Source: Pseudomonadota bacterium (GTDB lineage: Bacteria; Pseudomonadota; Gammaproteobacteria; Xanthomonadales; Marinicellaceae). Taken from it: a DNA stretch of 14,522 bases. Shown in pieces: positions 7,014-13,777 of this stretch. The DNA lies in contig QQUO01000023.1 of the NCBI GenBank assembly GCA_008501575.1, positions 1 through 14,522 of the forward strand. Direction: 5' to 3'. Under the pieces are notes generated by a model, which worked only from the letters and a program-made list of their open reading frames with translations, made no database searches and had not been told where the DNA came from. A program made the position numbers and the translations under genes. Position 1 is the stretch's first letter, and the number at the start of each line of letters is the position of its first letter.

Positions 7014-7211
7014 TTACCTGATGGCCGGCAATAAAAGGATTAAACTGTGGTTAATTTTGTTCATTTTTTGTATTTCTACAGTTGGTTTCATAATGGCTGT
7101 ATCCAGTGTCTGGTTACTGTTTTGATTCAGCCAATAACTAATTAATAAGCTTAATGATAAGGCGGTTACCAGTAAGGATGTTGCTAATAAGTTCTGTTTA
7201 ATGGCAGTCAT
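7014..7211 (-). CDS. Small single-pass membrane protein, unknown function
   Basis: A 65-residue reading frame that I do not recognise. Residues about 8-28 (LLATSLLVTALSLSLLISYWL) form one hydrophobic helix after a short basic N-terminus, and the C-terminal half is polar with a hydrophobic end. Support for a real gene is context. It is the first frame after the palindromic operator and promoter, it has AGGT 8 bases before its ATG, and it ends 4 bases before the gntR start. It may be an accessory part of the transporter, or only a translated leader. No homologue is known to me. Confidence 0.55.
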   Translation of the reverse strand: MTAIKQNLLATSLLVTALSLSLLISYWLNQNSNQTLDTAIMKPTVEIQKMNKINHSLILLLPAIR

Positions 7212-7235
7212 GGCGATACCTGTTGTTGTTCAATA

Positions 7236-7257
7236 GTGTTGTAGTGTACTATAACAC
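7236..7257. promoter_or_regulatory. Palindromic operator, probable GntR (YtrA-type) site
   Basis: The left arm GTGTTGTAGTG and right arm TACTATAACAC are inverted repeats with only two purine/pyrimidine mismatched pairs over 22 bases, centred at 7246/7247. It covers the -10 element of the minus-strand promoter, the ideal position for repression. Autoregulation by the downstream GntR protein is inferred. Confidence 0.72.
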
Positions 7258-7271
7258 CAGGCAAAATGCAA
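7243..7271 (-). promoter_or_regulatory. Promoter of the GntR/ABC operon
   Basis: On the minus strand TTGCAT (7271-7266) and TACACT (7248-7243) are 17 bases apart. The start point would be near 7236, about 25 bases before the small membrane-protein gene. The -10 element sits inside the operator palindrome. Confidence 0.55.
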
Positions 7272-7298
7272 ATAGGCCATTGGTCATGAATGCAGAAT

Positions 7299-7736
7299 TT
7301 ATCGGTAGATGGGTGGTTGCTGGTTGCCTAAACGGTATAAAGTGCCGTGGCTGCGAAAATGTTCATCGCGTGAATCCGGGGAGCGAAGCTGGCAGTCAAA
7401 ATCATAATTAATTTTGGGTTGTTGAGGTATCGTGAATGTGTCAGGAATTGACCAGGTCATTACTTCCCGGGCATAAGCGGTTAGTTCCGGTGTTTGTAAT
7501 GGCGGTAGCTGTACGGCTTTGGCATCATTGATTTGTAATTGGCAGTGTAAGGTGGAGGCTTCGCGAACCTTGGCTTTGCGATGGCTCAGTCTTATCAGCA
7601 TTTGCTGGGTGCCGGCATCTAATTTAACCACTTCAATTAAAGTGGCAAGGTCACTGCTGGGTTTTTCTAAGCGCGTGGGGCCGCCACAGGCAAACAATAG
7701 TGCAATTACTGGAATTAAAGAAATATTTTTTAACAT
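7299..7736 (-). CDS. Small putative lipoprotein, unknown function
   Basis: A 145-residue frame starting at the ATG at 7736; a TTG one codon upstream is also in frame. The N-terminus is a lipoprotein signal peptide: a short basic start, a hydrophobic core, then the lipobox LFAC with Cys17 as the lipidation site, followed by Gly-Gly. The mature part has about 128 residues, is soluble, and has no family I recognise; two further cysteines could form a disulfide. Gly after the cysteine predicts outer-membrane rather than inner-membrane retention. It has its own promoter upstream and ends about 28 bases before the next promoter, so it is probably a single-gene unit. Confidence 0.75.
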   Translation of the reverse strand: MLKNISLIPVIALLFACGGPTRLEKPSSDLATLIEVVKLDAGTQQMLIRLSHRKAKVREASTLHCQLQINDAKAVQLPPLQTPELTAYAREVMTWSIPDTFTIPQQPKINYDFDCQLRSPDSRDEHFRSHGTLYRLGNQQPPIYR

Positions 7737-7762
7737 CAATCAATCCAAATAAGTAAATGATA

Positions 7763-7789
7763 ATTATACGGTTAATGGGCAGATGTTAA
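7763..7789 (-). promoter_or_regulatory. Promoter of the small lipoprotein gene
   Basis: On the minus strand TTAACA (7789-7784) and a perfect TATAAT (7768-7763) are 15 bases apart, slightly short. The start point would be about 20 bases before the coding region. Confidence 0.5.
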
Positions 7790-7799
7790 AATAGATTCA

Positions 7800-8105
7800 T
7801 GATTATTCGAGTGAACAATACGCCGGTTTTTAGGCATTTAACCCTTTCTATCCGTCACAAGATCAACATCCCAGCTGTCGCCTGTTACATGTGATCGGTT
7901 TATTTTTAGTGCTTTTACCGATTGTGTTAAGTCTTATTTGCACAATGCCCGGCTGCTGGTGCTGATACCGGTTATCGGCTTTGGTTTTGTTTGGCCGGGC
8001 TTTTTAAATTTAAACTTAATAGGCCTGCAATCTTCACTGATCCTTTATCCGGTTTGATGGGTAATGTCTTGGCAAATTAAGACCGGTCAAATTAAATCAC
8101 CCTAA
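7800..8105 (+). pseudogene. Decayed DUF962 / Mpo1-like membrane protein gene
   Basis: No long frame exists here, but pieces of one protein appear in order across three frames. Frame 1 gives FNPFYPSQDQHPSCRLLHVIG then a hydrophobic LFLVLLPIVLSL (7834-7946). Frame 3 gives RLLVLIPVIGFGFVWPG (from 7950). Frame 2 gives LNRPAIFTDPLSGLMG (8015-8062). Frame 3 again gives MSWQIKTGQIKSP and a stop (8064-8105). These match the pattern I know for DUF962: a His-Pro and LHxxG start, a membrane helix, then GFxxxWxG and NRPAxFxxPLxSLxGD before WQ. At least three frameshifts and an in-frame TAG at 7831-7833 break it. Family members relate to yeast Mpo1, a fatty-acid alpha-oxidation dioxygenase. The total length of about 100 codons fits an intact member, so decay looks recent. 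Confidence 0.8.
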
Positions 8106-8109
8106 AAAC

Positions 8110-8925
8110 TTAAGCGCCATAGCCTAAGGTGGCTCTGGGTCGATGTTCAATATCAAACAATGGTTTAATGTTGCTATAAGCATGGTCACTAAATAAATCA
8201 AACACCGCCTGTTGTTGCTTATAACCATGTTCCACCATAAGCAATCCGTCGTTCGTTAGGTGTTGTTGGGCTTGTCCAATAATAATCTGTAAATCGGCCA
8301 AGCCTTTGTCCTCAGCCACCAATGCAGTAATCGGTTCATGGGTTAATGCGCTTAAGTGAACATCGTCGGGCTCTATGTAAGGCGGATTGCTGACAATCAC
8401 ATTGTATTTATTGTTATTTAATTCCGCAAACCAATGGCTTTGAATAAATTCAATGTTATTAATCTGATATCGTCTGGCGTTATCTGCGGCCACCTGTAGT
8501 GCCGCTTGACTGATGTCAGTGGCGGTTACCTTGCTGTCTGGGTATAAACGTGCCAGAACCAAAGCCAGGGCACCAGAGCCGGTGCCTAAATCCAGAATAC
8601 GCTTAGGTTGAATGGTCATGGTTTGCAGCGTTTCAATAATGAGTTCCGTGTCAGGGCGTGGAATTAAGGTGTGTTCATTAACCTTCAGTGTTAAATCCCA
8701 AAATGCCTGATGTCCGGTGATGTAGGCCAGTGGTTTGCCCGCCATGTATTGTTTTAGGTGGTGATTAAGTTGTTGTATCTGTTGTTCACTTAATAAAGTG
8801 TCATCGTGACCAAACAGCCAGGCGCTGTTTTTATTAAGGACATGGGATAATAATTGTCTTTGGATGCTCGGCGGAACATCTTTGTGGCCTTGTGTCAGCC
8901 ACTGACCAATGGTAGTCAAAAGCAA
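8110..8925 (-). CDS. prmC: Release factor glutamine methyltransferase PrmC (HemK)
   Basis: Cytoplasmic SAM-dependent enzyme that methylates the glutamine of the GGQ motif in release factors RF1 and RF2, speeding translation termination. The 271 residues fit the family. An N-terminal helical domain that binds the release factor covers about 1-80, followed by IPRPDTE (88-94), the SAM loop DLGTGSG (112-118), the acidic end of beta 2 (Asp136), and the catalytic NPPY at 180-183. A stop codon lies directly before the TTG at 8925 and no ATG occurs near the N-terminus, so a TTG start is required. It follows the preceding gene by 12 bases and lacks a good ribosome site, suggesting coupling. It normally neighbours prfA, but here it ends a signalling operon. 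Confidence 0.94.
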   Translation of the reverse strand: MLLTTIGQWLTQGHKDVPPSIQRQLLSHVLNKNSAWLFGHDDTLLSEQQIQQLNHHLKQYMAGKPLAYITGHQAFWDLTLKVNEHTLIPRPDTELIIETLQTMTIQPKRILDLGTGSGALALVLARLYPDSKVTATDISQAALQVAADNARRYQINNIEFIQSHWFAELNNNKYNVIVSNPPYIEPDDVHLSALTHEPITALVAEDKGLADLQIIIGQAQQHLTNDGLLMVEHGYKQQQAVFDLFSDHAYSNIKPLFDIEHRPRATLGYGA

Positions 8926-8937
8926 TCAATAATGAGT

Positions 8938-9423
8938 TTAACTAAAGTTGGCGTCAAATAAACGATCTTCTTTAGCCGGGCCATCAAATCCACCCTGACT
9001 CAGTCGGTCATTATCGTTGCTTTCAAAAGGTAAGGTATTAATCACATCATTGGTCACCATATCGGTGCTGACTGCAGGTGGTGATTGATGGTTGCTCAGA
9101 AATACAACGGCTGTAACAGTAAAGACCACCGCCAGTGCAGAGATTGCCACGGGCGAGTCAGGTCGCCATTGGCTGAATATTGCTTTGGCACGGGCTGACC
9201 AAGATGGGCGTTGTGCCTGTTGAATATCATGAGCCACTTGCTGACTCCAGGTTTGCATGTGAACGGCCAATTTAGCTGCTTGGGCGCTGTTAAAATCACT
9301 GACAATGGTTTCTGCAGCCGCTACATTTGGCGCGCTCAGACATTCAGCCACATTGACCGTTTGTACGGACTGGTTTGTGCTACTTTGAAAAATCTGTGCT
9401 AATTGTTGTTCAGTTAATTTCAT
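8938..9423 (-). CDS. Single-pass membrane protein, putative anti-sigma factor
   Basis: A 161-residue protein with a cytoplasmic-like N-terminal part (1-90), one transmembrane helix at about 92-110 (VAISALAVVFTVTAVVFLS), and a roughly 50-residue acidic C-terminal tail. The gene overlaps the sigma-factor gene by 14 bases and directly follows it. This architecture and position are typical of anti-sigma factors that hold an ECF sigma at the membrane. I see no zinc-binding HxxxCxxC motif, so it is not a ZAS-type anti-sigma. The function is inferred from context only. No sequence match to a named family is apparent to me. Confidence 0.7.
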   Translation of the reverse strand: MKLTEQQLAQIFQSSTNQSVQTVNVAECLSAPNVAAAETIVSDFNSAQAAKLAVHMQTWSQQVAHDIQQAQRPSWSARAKAIFSQWRPDSPVAISALAVVFTVTAVVFLSNHQSPPAVSTDMVTNDVINTLPFESNDNDRLSQGGFDGPAKEDRLFDANFS

Positions 9424-9958
9424 AATATATACCCATTTTTTCTAACTGTTCCTTTAAGGCATTCATGGAACGTTTAGACAAATTTTCGGCTTTATAATAA
9501 GACCAACCGGTCAAAGCCATCATCTCTTTTACAGTGTAACCTTGTAAACGCATTTTAACGGCAATTCTGCGGTCTTCTGGCAGGGCTTCAATGGCCGCTA
9601 ACAAAGTTTCCTGTAATTCTTTATCAGCCAGTCTGTTATCCGGTTGCGGGACATCGCTGTCAAGCTCGGGATAGTAACTGTCCGATTTATCACGGTGTTC
9701 AGGCAATTGTGTTTCCTGGGCATGGCGGTTATTGGACCTTGCTAAGTCAACAATTACATTGGCCGTGATTCTGTATATATAAGACGAAAGGTTTTCAATT
9801 TCTCGGTCACTGTCCAATAATTTAATCACCCGAATAGACACTTCTTGATAAACATCATCGAGGGTCACACCGGTGATGTTGATTTGTTTACTGAACACAG
9901 CCTGATCAATAAGGTGTTGGTGTTTTTGAAACAATATGGTCAGTTGTTGTTTGTTCAC
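9410..9958 (-). CDS. RNA polymerase sigma factor, ECF-type (sigma-70 family)
   Basis: A 182-residue two-domain sigma factor. Region 2 covers about residues 10-80, with the core-binding DDVYQEVSIRVIK and the -10-melting part LSSYIYRITANVIVDLAR. Region 4 covers about 113-172, with LPEDRRIAVKMRLQGYTVKEMMALTGWSYYKAENLSKR split over helix, turn and recognition helix. It is slightly divergent from common ECF groups. The start is GTG at 9958, 9 bases after the ankyrin gene stop, with no good ribosome site, so coupling is likely. The putative anti-sigma gene overlaps its 3' end. Its target promoters cannot be told from this window. Confidence 0.88.
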   Translation of the reverse strand: MNKQQLTILFQKHQHLIDQAVFSKQINITGVTLDDVYQEVSIRVIKLLDSDREIENLSSYIYRITANVIVDLARSNNRHAQETQLPEHRDKSDSYYPELDSDVPQPDNRLADKELQETLLAAIEALPEDRRIAVKMRLQGYTVKEMMALTGWSYYKAENLSKRSMNALKEQLEKMGIYYEIN

Positions 9959-9967
9959 GGATTAATA

Positions 9968-11467
9968 TTATTGATTAATAAATGACAGTATAACCCCACG
10001 GGTGTTGGCTAATTGATTTTGTTGACAGTATTGTAATGCAGTAAAGCCTTGTTTATCCTTGTCATTGGGATTGGCTTGCCATTTTAACAGCTGATGCGCA
10101 ATGGTGGCCAGCTGTTGGTCTTTGTCCTGACGACCCAGATAAGTGAGCAGTGTTAATGGTGTGCGGCCTTTGTCATCACGATGATTGATGGGAACGTGAT
10201 AGCCATGAATCAGGTTAAGGGTTTGTTGTGCTTTACCGGTTTGACTGTAATAGGCGGCCGCTGCAACGACATTATGATAGAGATTACCATTATTGGGATC
10301 CGTACTTAATGGATTGGCTCCGGCTTCCACCAGGCGGCTTAAACACGACTCACTCCATTGGGCCGCAGCTAAATTGACATAGGGATAACCGCCGGGGCCT
10401 TGTTCATTAAGTTTTAACTTGTGGCGCAGTAATAACTCCACAACATTTTCTGATTGGCTGATAATGGCACTGGACAAGGCGGTGCTACCGTTCCCACTGT
10501 GATGATTAATGTCTGCTCCCTTTTCAATTAAAAAAGAACACACCGCACGTTTTCCCTGACCGGAGGCGTGAATTAGTGCGGTACACCCTTTATCATCTGT
10601 TTGATTGATGTGGACACCTTTTAATAACAATCGGTTCAACTGACCTAAATTACCGTTAAATACCGCAGCAAACCAGTCGTGGTGCCGGTGTCTGGTGTTC
10701 GTTTTGGCTTTGGTCTGTTGCTTGCTGGGCTCTTGATCCGGTAAATCGGGGGCAAACAGCGGTAATTCAATTTGCTGTTGTTTGGCGATGGCGGCATCCA
10801 AGCGTTTGGCTAAATCGGGGTGTTTACGTCTGGCTAAGTCGTGGGGTGATTCAGCCTGATTATTATGATGGGCTATGGCCACCTTGTGATCAATCAGCAG
10901 CTGTATTAATTTGGGTGATGGGTTGTTTGATTTTAGAGCCAATAACAAGGCATTATCATTATTGTGGTTGCACTGATTTAAATCAGCACCGGCTTGAATT
11001 AATTTTGTCACAATATTTACAGATTGGCTGGTAATGGCATCCAGCAATGCGGTCATCCCATGATTGTCACTGCGATTGACATCGTCACAGTGTTTTAAAA
11101 TAAAATCAAACTTTTTTTCATGACCCAATAAGCACACAGTCATTAATCCGGTGCGATTTTGGTTGTCTGTACAATTGATATTGGCGGTGTGACGGTACAC
11201 CAAATCAATGCCGGTTATGTCGTCTTTATTATATTGGCAGGCGGCGATGAATGGGGGTGTCAGGGCATAATTAGGAAGGCTGTTGTGCTGTAATATATAA
11301 CGGGCCACCTGCCACCGGCCATATCTTAAGGCCATATTTAATGGCGCAAACTCTTCACTGTCAACGGTATCAATGGTAATGCCTTGTTCTAATAATTGCT
11401 TTAACTGAGCCAACTGACCGCGCCGACAACAATTTAGAATGTCTTTTTTAGTGGTGGTTTTTGACAC
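9968..11467 (-). CDS. Ankyrin-repeat protein with two repeat blocks
   Basis: A 499-residue, apparently soluble protein without a signal peptide or membrane helix. Two ankyrin blocks, about 8-228 and 264-497, are joined by a polar linker (about 230-262, rich in Gln, Lys, Pro and Arg/His). Repeat cores can be seen as GMTALLDAITSQSVNIVTKLIQAGADLN (136-164, in the first block), CTALIHASGQGKRAVCSFLIEKGADIN (295-321) and STALSSAIISQSENVVELLLRHKLKLN (328-354). The blocks begin alike, with DILNCCRRGQLAQLKQLLEQG and DWFAAVFNGNLGQLNRLLLKG, so the protein arose by an internal duplication. The start is GTG, with GGA nine bases before it. The gene lies 20 bases after the kinase gene and 9 before the sigma gene. 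A scaffold role in that signalling unit is possible but unproven. Confidence 0.88.
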   Translation of the reverse strand: MSKTTTKKDILNCCRRGQLAQLKQLLEQGITIDTVDSEEFAPLNMALRYGRWQVARYILQHNSLPNYALTPPFIAACQYNKDDITGIDLVYRHTANINCTDNQNRTGLMTVCLLGHEKKFDFILKHCDDVNRSDNHGMTALLDAITSQSVNIVTKLIQAGADLNQCNHNNDNALLLALKSNNPSPKLIQLLIDHKVAIAHHNNQAESPHDLARRKHPDLAKRLDAAIAKQQQIELPLFAPDLPDQEPSKQQTKAKTNTRHRHHDWFAAVFNGNLGQLNRLLLKGVHINQTDDKGCTALIHASGQGKRAVCSFLIEKGADINHHSGNGSTALSSAIISQSENVVELLLRHKLKLNEQGPGGYPYVNLAAAQWSESCLSRLVEAGANPLSTDPNNGNLYHNVVAAAAYYSQTGKAQQTLNLIHGYHVPINHRDDKGRTPLTLLTYLGRQDKDQQLATIAHQLLKWQANPNDKDKQGFTALQYCQQNQLANTRGVILSFINQ

Positions 11468-11487
11468 AATTTTAATCCGTTAAAAAG

Positions 11488-12786
11488 TTAGTCTGGATTA
11501 AAGGTTAAAATTGCCGTTAATCCCGCCGTTTTATTACGTCGTATTTCAATATGCCAATTATACAGGTCGCACAGGCGTTTGACGATAGCTAAGCCAATTC
11601 CTGATCCTTTTGAGCTTGACTTATTGGCACGATAATGACGCTCAAACAGTTTTGGTAATTCAGATTCATTAACGCCAACACCTTCATCCTGAACAATAAT
11701 CGAATGGCTGTCAAGAATAATATAAATGGTGCCTTCAGTGGAGTATTTAATGGCATTGCCAATAAGATTACCCAGCACCACCGAGACCACGGATTCTGGT
11801 GCTTTAACTTGTAACCAGTCTTTTTCAATGACTTTGGTTTTAACCGGTTTAAGCTTTAATGTGTCTTGGTAGCTTTCTAAAATTTTGCGCACGATGATGG
11901 CCGGTTGGGTCCTTTCCAAACCTTGATTTTCTTTGCGTTCCTCTCGGGCCAGTAATAATAAGGTTTCAGTCAGTTCAGAGGATTGTTTAACAGCGCGTTC
12001 GATGCGGTTGATACGTTTGAGTTGTTTTTCAGTGATGTTGGGATTGGATTTAATCAATTCCACGGTACTGGTAATTACAGTCAGTGGGGTTCTTAATTCA
12101 TGACTGACATCGGCATTGAATTCTTTATCGCGGGTCACATAATCCGTTAAACTTTGCGCATAGTTATCCAGGGCCAAGGCCACTTTGCCCACTTCATCTT
12201 CGGGGAAGAAAGGGGCCAAAGGTTCGATATGGGTATGTGCGGATAAATTTTCTAATTTAGAGGCCAATTTACTTAAAGGTTTGAGGGCTTTTTTAGAAAC
12301 ATAGATGGCCAATAAATAAGCCAACACCAAAAATATAAAGAACATGCCACCAAAAATAATCCATAAAATGCGGTCATTTTGTTTCATGTGGCTGATGTCG
12401 TACTTGATATAGCCCCAGACCGGTTGGCCTTCTACTTTATTTTTTTTGTTAACTGCCACGATATAGGTTTTAGCGCCTTCGGTAAGAATATGGGTGCCAT
12501 CTTCTAAATCAGCGTAATCAAGCGGCAAATCGGTGTGAAAGTTATCCGGCGTGGTGATGACACCCTGGACATTGGTGGACAAAGGCTGGCCCAAAACATC
12601 TTTTGGATTGACCGCCAGCTTAGCCATATAACTATCCAAATCCTGTTGAATGGTTTGTTCAATCAGTTCTGTTTGCAGATTTTGCCGAATACTCAATGAG
12701 GCCACGGCAAACAGAATTGTTAATAATGTACTGAACGCCAGAAAAGCAATAATTATCCGGCTTTTTATACTATTCCGAAAGTTCAT
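11488..12786 (-). CDS. HAMP-domain sensor histidine kinase
   Basis: Inner-membrane sensor of 432 residues. TM1 is at about 11-33, a periplasmic sensor domain at about 34-139, TM2 at about 140-163, and HAMP at about 164-217. The dimerisation/phospho-acceptor helix follows, with DVSHELRTPL and phospho-histidine 229. The ATPase domain has an N-box LGNLIGNAIKYS (Asn344), a G1 box QDEGVGV (366-372), an F-box near 381, and a G2 box GSGIGLA (394-400). All catalytic boxes are intact. Its start overlaps the response-regulator gene by 17 bases, so the two are a cognate pair. The signal sensed is unknown; the periplasmic domain has no motif I recognise. Confidence 0.94.
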   Translation of the reverse strand: MNFRNSIKSRIIIAFLAFSTLLTILFAVASLSIRQNLQTELIEQTIQQDLDSYMAKLAVNPKDVLGQPLSTNVQGVITTPDNFHTDLPLDYADLEDGTHILTEGAKTYIVAVNKKNKVEGQPVWGYIKYDISHMKQNDRILWIIFGGMFFIFLVLAYLLAIYVSKKALKPLSKLASKLENLSAHTHIEPLAPFFPEDEVGKVALALDNYAQSLTDYVTRDKEFNADVSHELRTPLTVITSTVELIKSNPNITEKQLKRINRIERAVKQSSELTETLLLLAREERKENQGLERTQPAIIVRKILESYQDTLKLKPVKTKVIEKDWLQVKAPESVVSVVLGNLIGNAIKYSTEGTIYIILDSHSIIVQDEGVGVNESELPKLFERHYRANKSSSKGSGIGLAIVKRLCDLYNWHIEIRRNKTAGLTAILTFNPD

Positions 12787-13456
12787 CGGGGTCGGATATG
12801 TGGTAGCCTATGCCGTGTCGTGTGTGAATTAAGTTTTTATCAAAGGGCTTGTCAATGGTGGTTCTCAAACCATGAATATGGACCCGCAGCGAATCTGAAT
12901 CAGGCATTTCTTCTCCCCATACTTTGACTTCTAATTCTTCCCGAGGTACCACATAAGGACTGGATTCCATTAATATTTGCAATAGTTTCAAACCGGTCGG
13001 ATTCATTTTTAAATTTTGACCCGCGCGTTTGACGGTTAAACTGTCTAAGTTAAATTCTAAATCAGCAACATGCAGGGTGCGATTAAGATTTTTCTTTTTC
13101 CGTGAACCTAAAACATTAACCCGTGCCTCTAACTCTTGTAAGGCAAATGGCTTGACCATGTAATCGTCGGCACCGTATTCAAAGCCTTCTAATTTTTGAC
13201 TTAAGGTATCGCGCGCGGTCAGCATAATAACCGGGGTGTTCTTTTTAGCGTCAGTTCTTAGTTTTTTACATAAATCCAAACCATCCATGCCCGGTAACAT
13301 CAAATCCAAGATAATGACATCAAAATCATTACTGACGGCCAAATGTAATCCGGTTACACCGTCACCGGCATAATCAACAATGTGACCTTTTTCTTCAAAA
13401 TAATCAACAATATTAGCGGCAATATCGGTATTGTCTTCAACGACCAAAATTTTCAT
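12770..13456 (-). CDS. OmpR-family response regulator
   Basis: Two-domain transcription factor of 228 residues. The receiver domain (1-115) has acidic pocket Glu7-Asp8, phospho-acceptor Asp51 in ILDLMLPGMDG, Thr80 and Lys102. The winged-helix DNA-binding domain (about 128-222) ends with RVHIHGLRTTIDKPF and IHTRHGIGYHI. I take the ATG at 13456 because AAAGGA lies 9 bases before it and the protein then begins with the canonical MKILVVEDN. A longer frame from 13498 would run through a TATAAT promoter element. It is the first gene of a minus-strand run reaching prmC. Phased TTAA half-sites upstream at 13651-13677 are a plausible target of this protein. Confidence 0.94.
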   Translation of the reverse strand: MKILVVEDNTDIAANIVDYFEEKGHIVDYAGDGVTGLHLAVSNDFDVIILDLMLPGMDGLDLCKKLRTDAKKNTPVIMLTARDTLSQKLEGFEYGADDYMVKPFALQELEARVNVLGSRKKKNLNRTLHVADLEFNLDSLTVKRAGQNLKMNPTGLKLLQILMESSPYVVPREELEVKVWGEEMPDSDSLRVHIHGLRTTIDKPFDKNLIHTRHGIGYHISDPDELSE

Positions 13457-13483
13457 AAGCGTAAATCCTTTAGTGAATGGGTT

Positions 13484-13512
13484 ATTATACATGGTCAATG
13501 CCCGGCATTGAC
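13484..13512 (-). promoter_or_regulatory. Response-regulator promoter with 19-base palindrome
   Basis: On the minus strand a perfect TATAAT (13489-13484) lies 28 bases before the ATG. The -35 region is poor, but it is filled by a perfect palindrome: GTCAATGCC (13494-13502), one central base, and GGCATTGAC (13504-13512). This looks like an operator placed in the spacer and -35 region, so the promoter probably depends on a bound protein. Confidence 0.55.
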
Positions 13513-13541
13513 AGACTGCAGTTTATGATACATTTTGGGAT

Positions 13542-13577
13542 AAAAAAATCCCAAGAAGCTTTTCAAGCTCCTTGGGA
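13542..13577 (-). terminator. Intrinsic terminator upstream of the response-regulator gene
   Basis: On the minus strand TCCCAAG (13577-13571), then AGCTT/AAGCT pairing around a 3-base loop, then CTTGGGA (13555-13549) form a long stem with one mismatch, followed directly by seven T (13548-13542). No T-run follows on the plus strand. It therefore ends something transcribed from the right towards the regulator gene. A further ATCCCAA/TTGGGAT pairing on the far side of the T-run can compete with this stem. Confidence 0.82.
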
Positions 13578-13626
13578 AATAGATGCCCAGATTTAAGTCA
13601 ATTTGTTTTTGGAGAACCTTGACTAT
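13542..13626 (-). ncRNA. Candidate small RNA or terminated leader
   Basis: A possible minus-strand transcript of about 85 bases. A -10 element TAAAAT (13639-13634) is followed by a start near 13626. A 5' hairpin pairs AGTCAA (13624-13619) with TTGACT (13601-13596) around a 17-base loop. An AU-rich single-stranded stretch comes next, and then the terminator hairpin and T-run. There is no -35 box, but TTAA half-sites occupy that position, as expected for an activator-dependent promoter. It could be a free-standing small RNA, or a leader that is attenuated before the response-regulator gene. No open frame of note lies within it. Confidence 0.45.
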
Positions 13627-13650
13627 GAGAATCATTTTACTAACATTTCT

Positions 13651-13677
13651 GTTAAGTTAGCGTTAATTCGCAATTAA
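13651..13677. promoter_or_regulatory. Three TTAA half-sites with exact 11-base period
   Basis: GTTAA (13651-13655), GTTAA (13662-13666) and ATTAA (13673-13677) repeat head-to-tail at 11-base spacing. This is the layout bound by OmpR/PhoB-family dimers; PmrA- and QseB-type boxes have a similar TTAA core. They flank the -35 position of the minus-strand TAAAAT, and lie about 60-85 bases before the possible xrtH -10. Binding by the nearby response regulator is inferred. Confidence 0.55.
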
Positions 13678-13720
13678 AAGATTGTGAATCATTAACAGTT
13701 ATTGCCGACAACAGCAGCAG

Positions 13721-13745
13721 ACTCAGCCCTGAGTTATGATAGAAT
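13721..13745 (+). promoter_or_regulatory. Possible xrtH promoter with small dyad
   Basis: A -10-like TATGAT (13735-13740), overlapped by TAGAAT (13740-13745), lies about 33-43 bases before the xrtH ATG. Immediately upstream ACTCAG (13721-13726) and CTGAGT (13729-13734) form a dyad with a two-base centre, overlapping where a repressor or activator could sit. No good -35 box is present. Confidence 0.35.
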
Positions 13746-13777
13746 CGTGCCTCTTTGATTGTCTGTGATATTACCCC

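Noticed and set aside
7223..7411. 62-residue plus-strand frame over the GntR operator
   Set aside because: It crosses the operator/promoter and the end of the lipoprotein gene on the other strand, with no supporting signals.
13457..13498. Longer N-terminus for the response regulator
   Set aside because: The extra 14 residues would include the TATAAT element and precede the canonical receiver start; AAAGGA supports the ATG at 13456.
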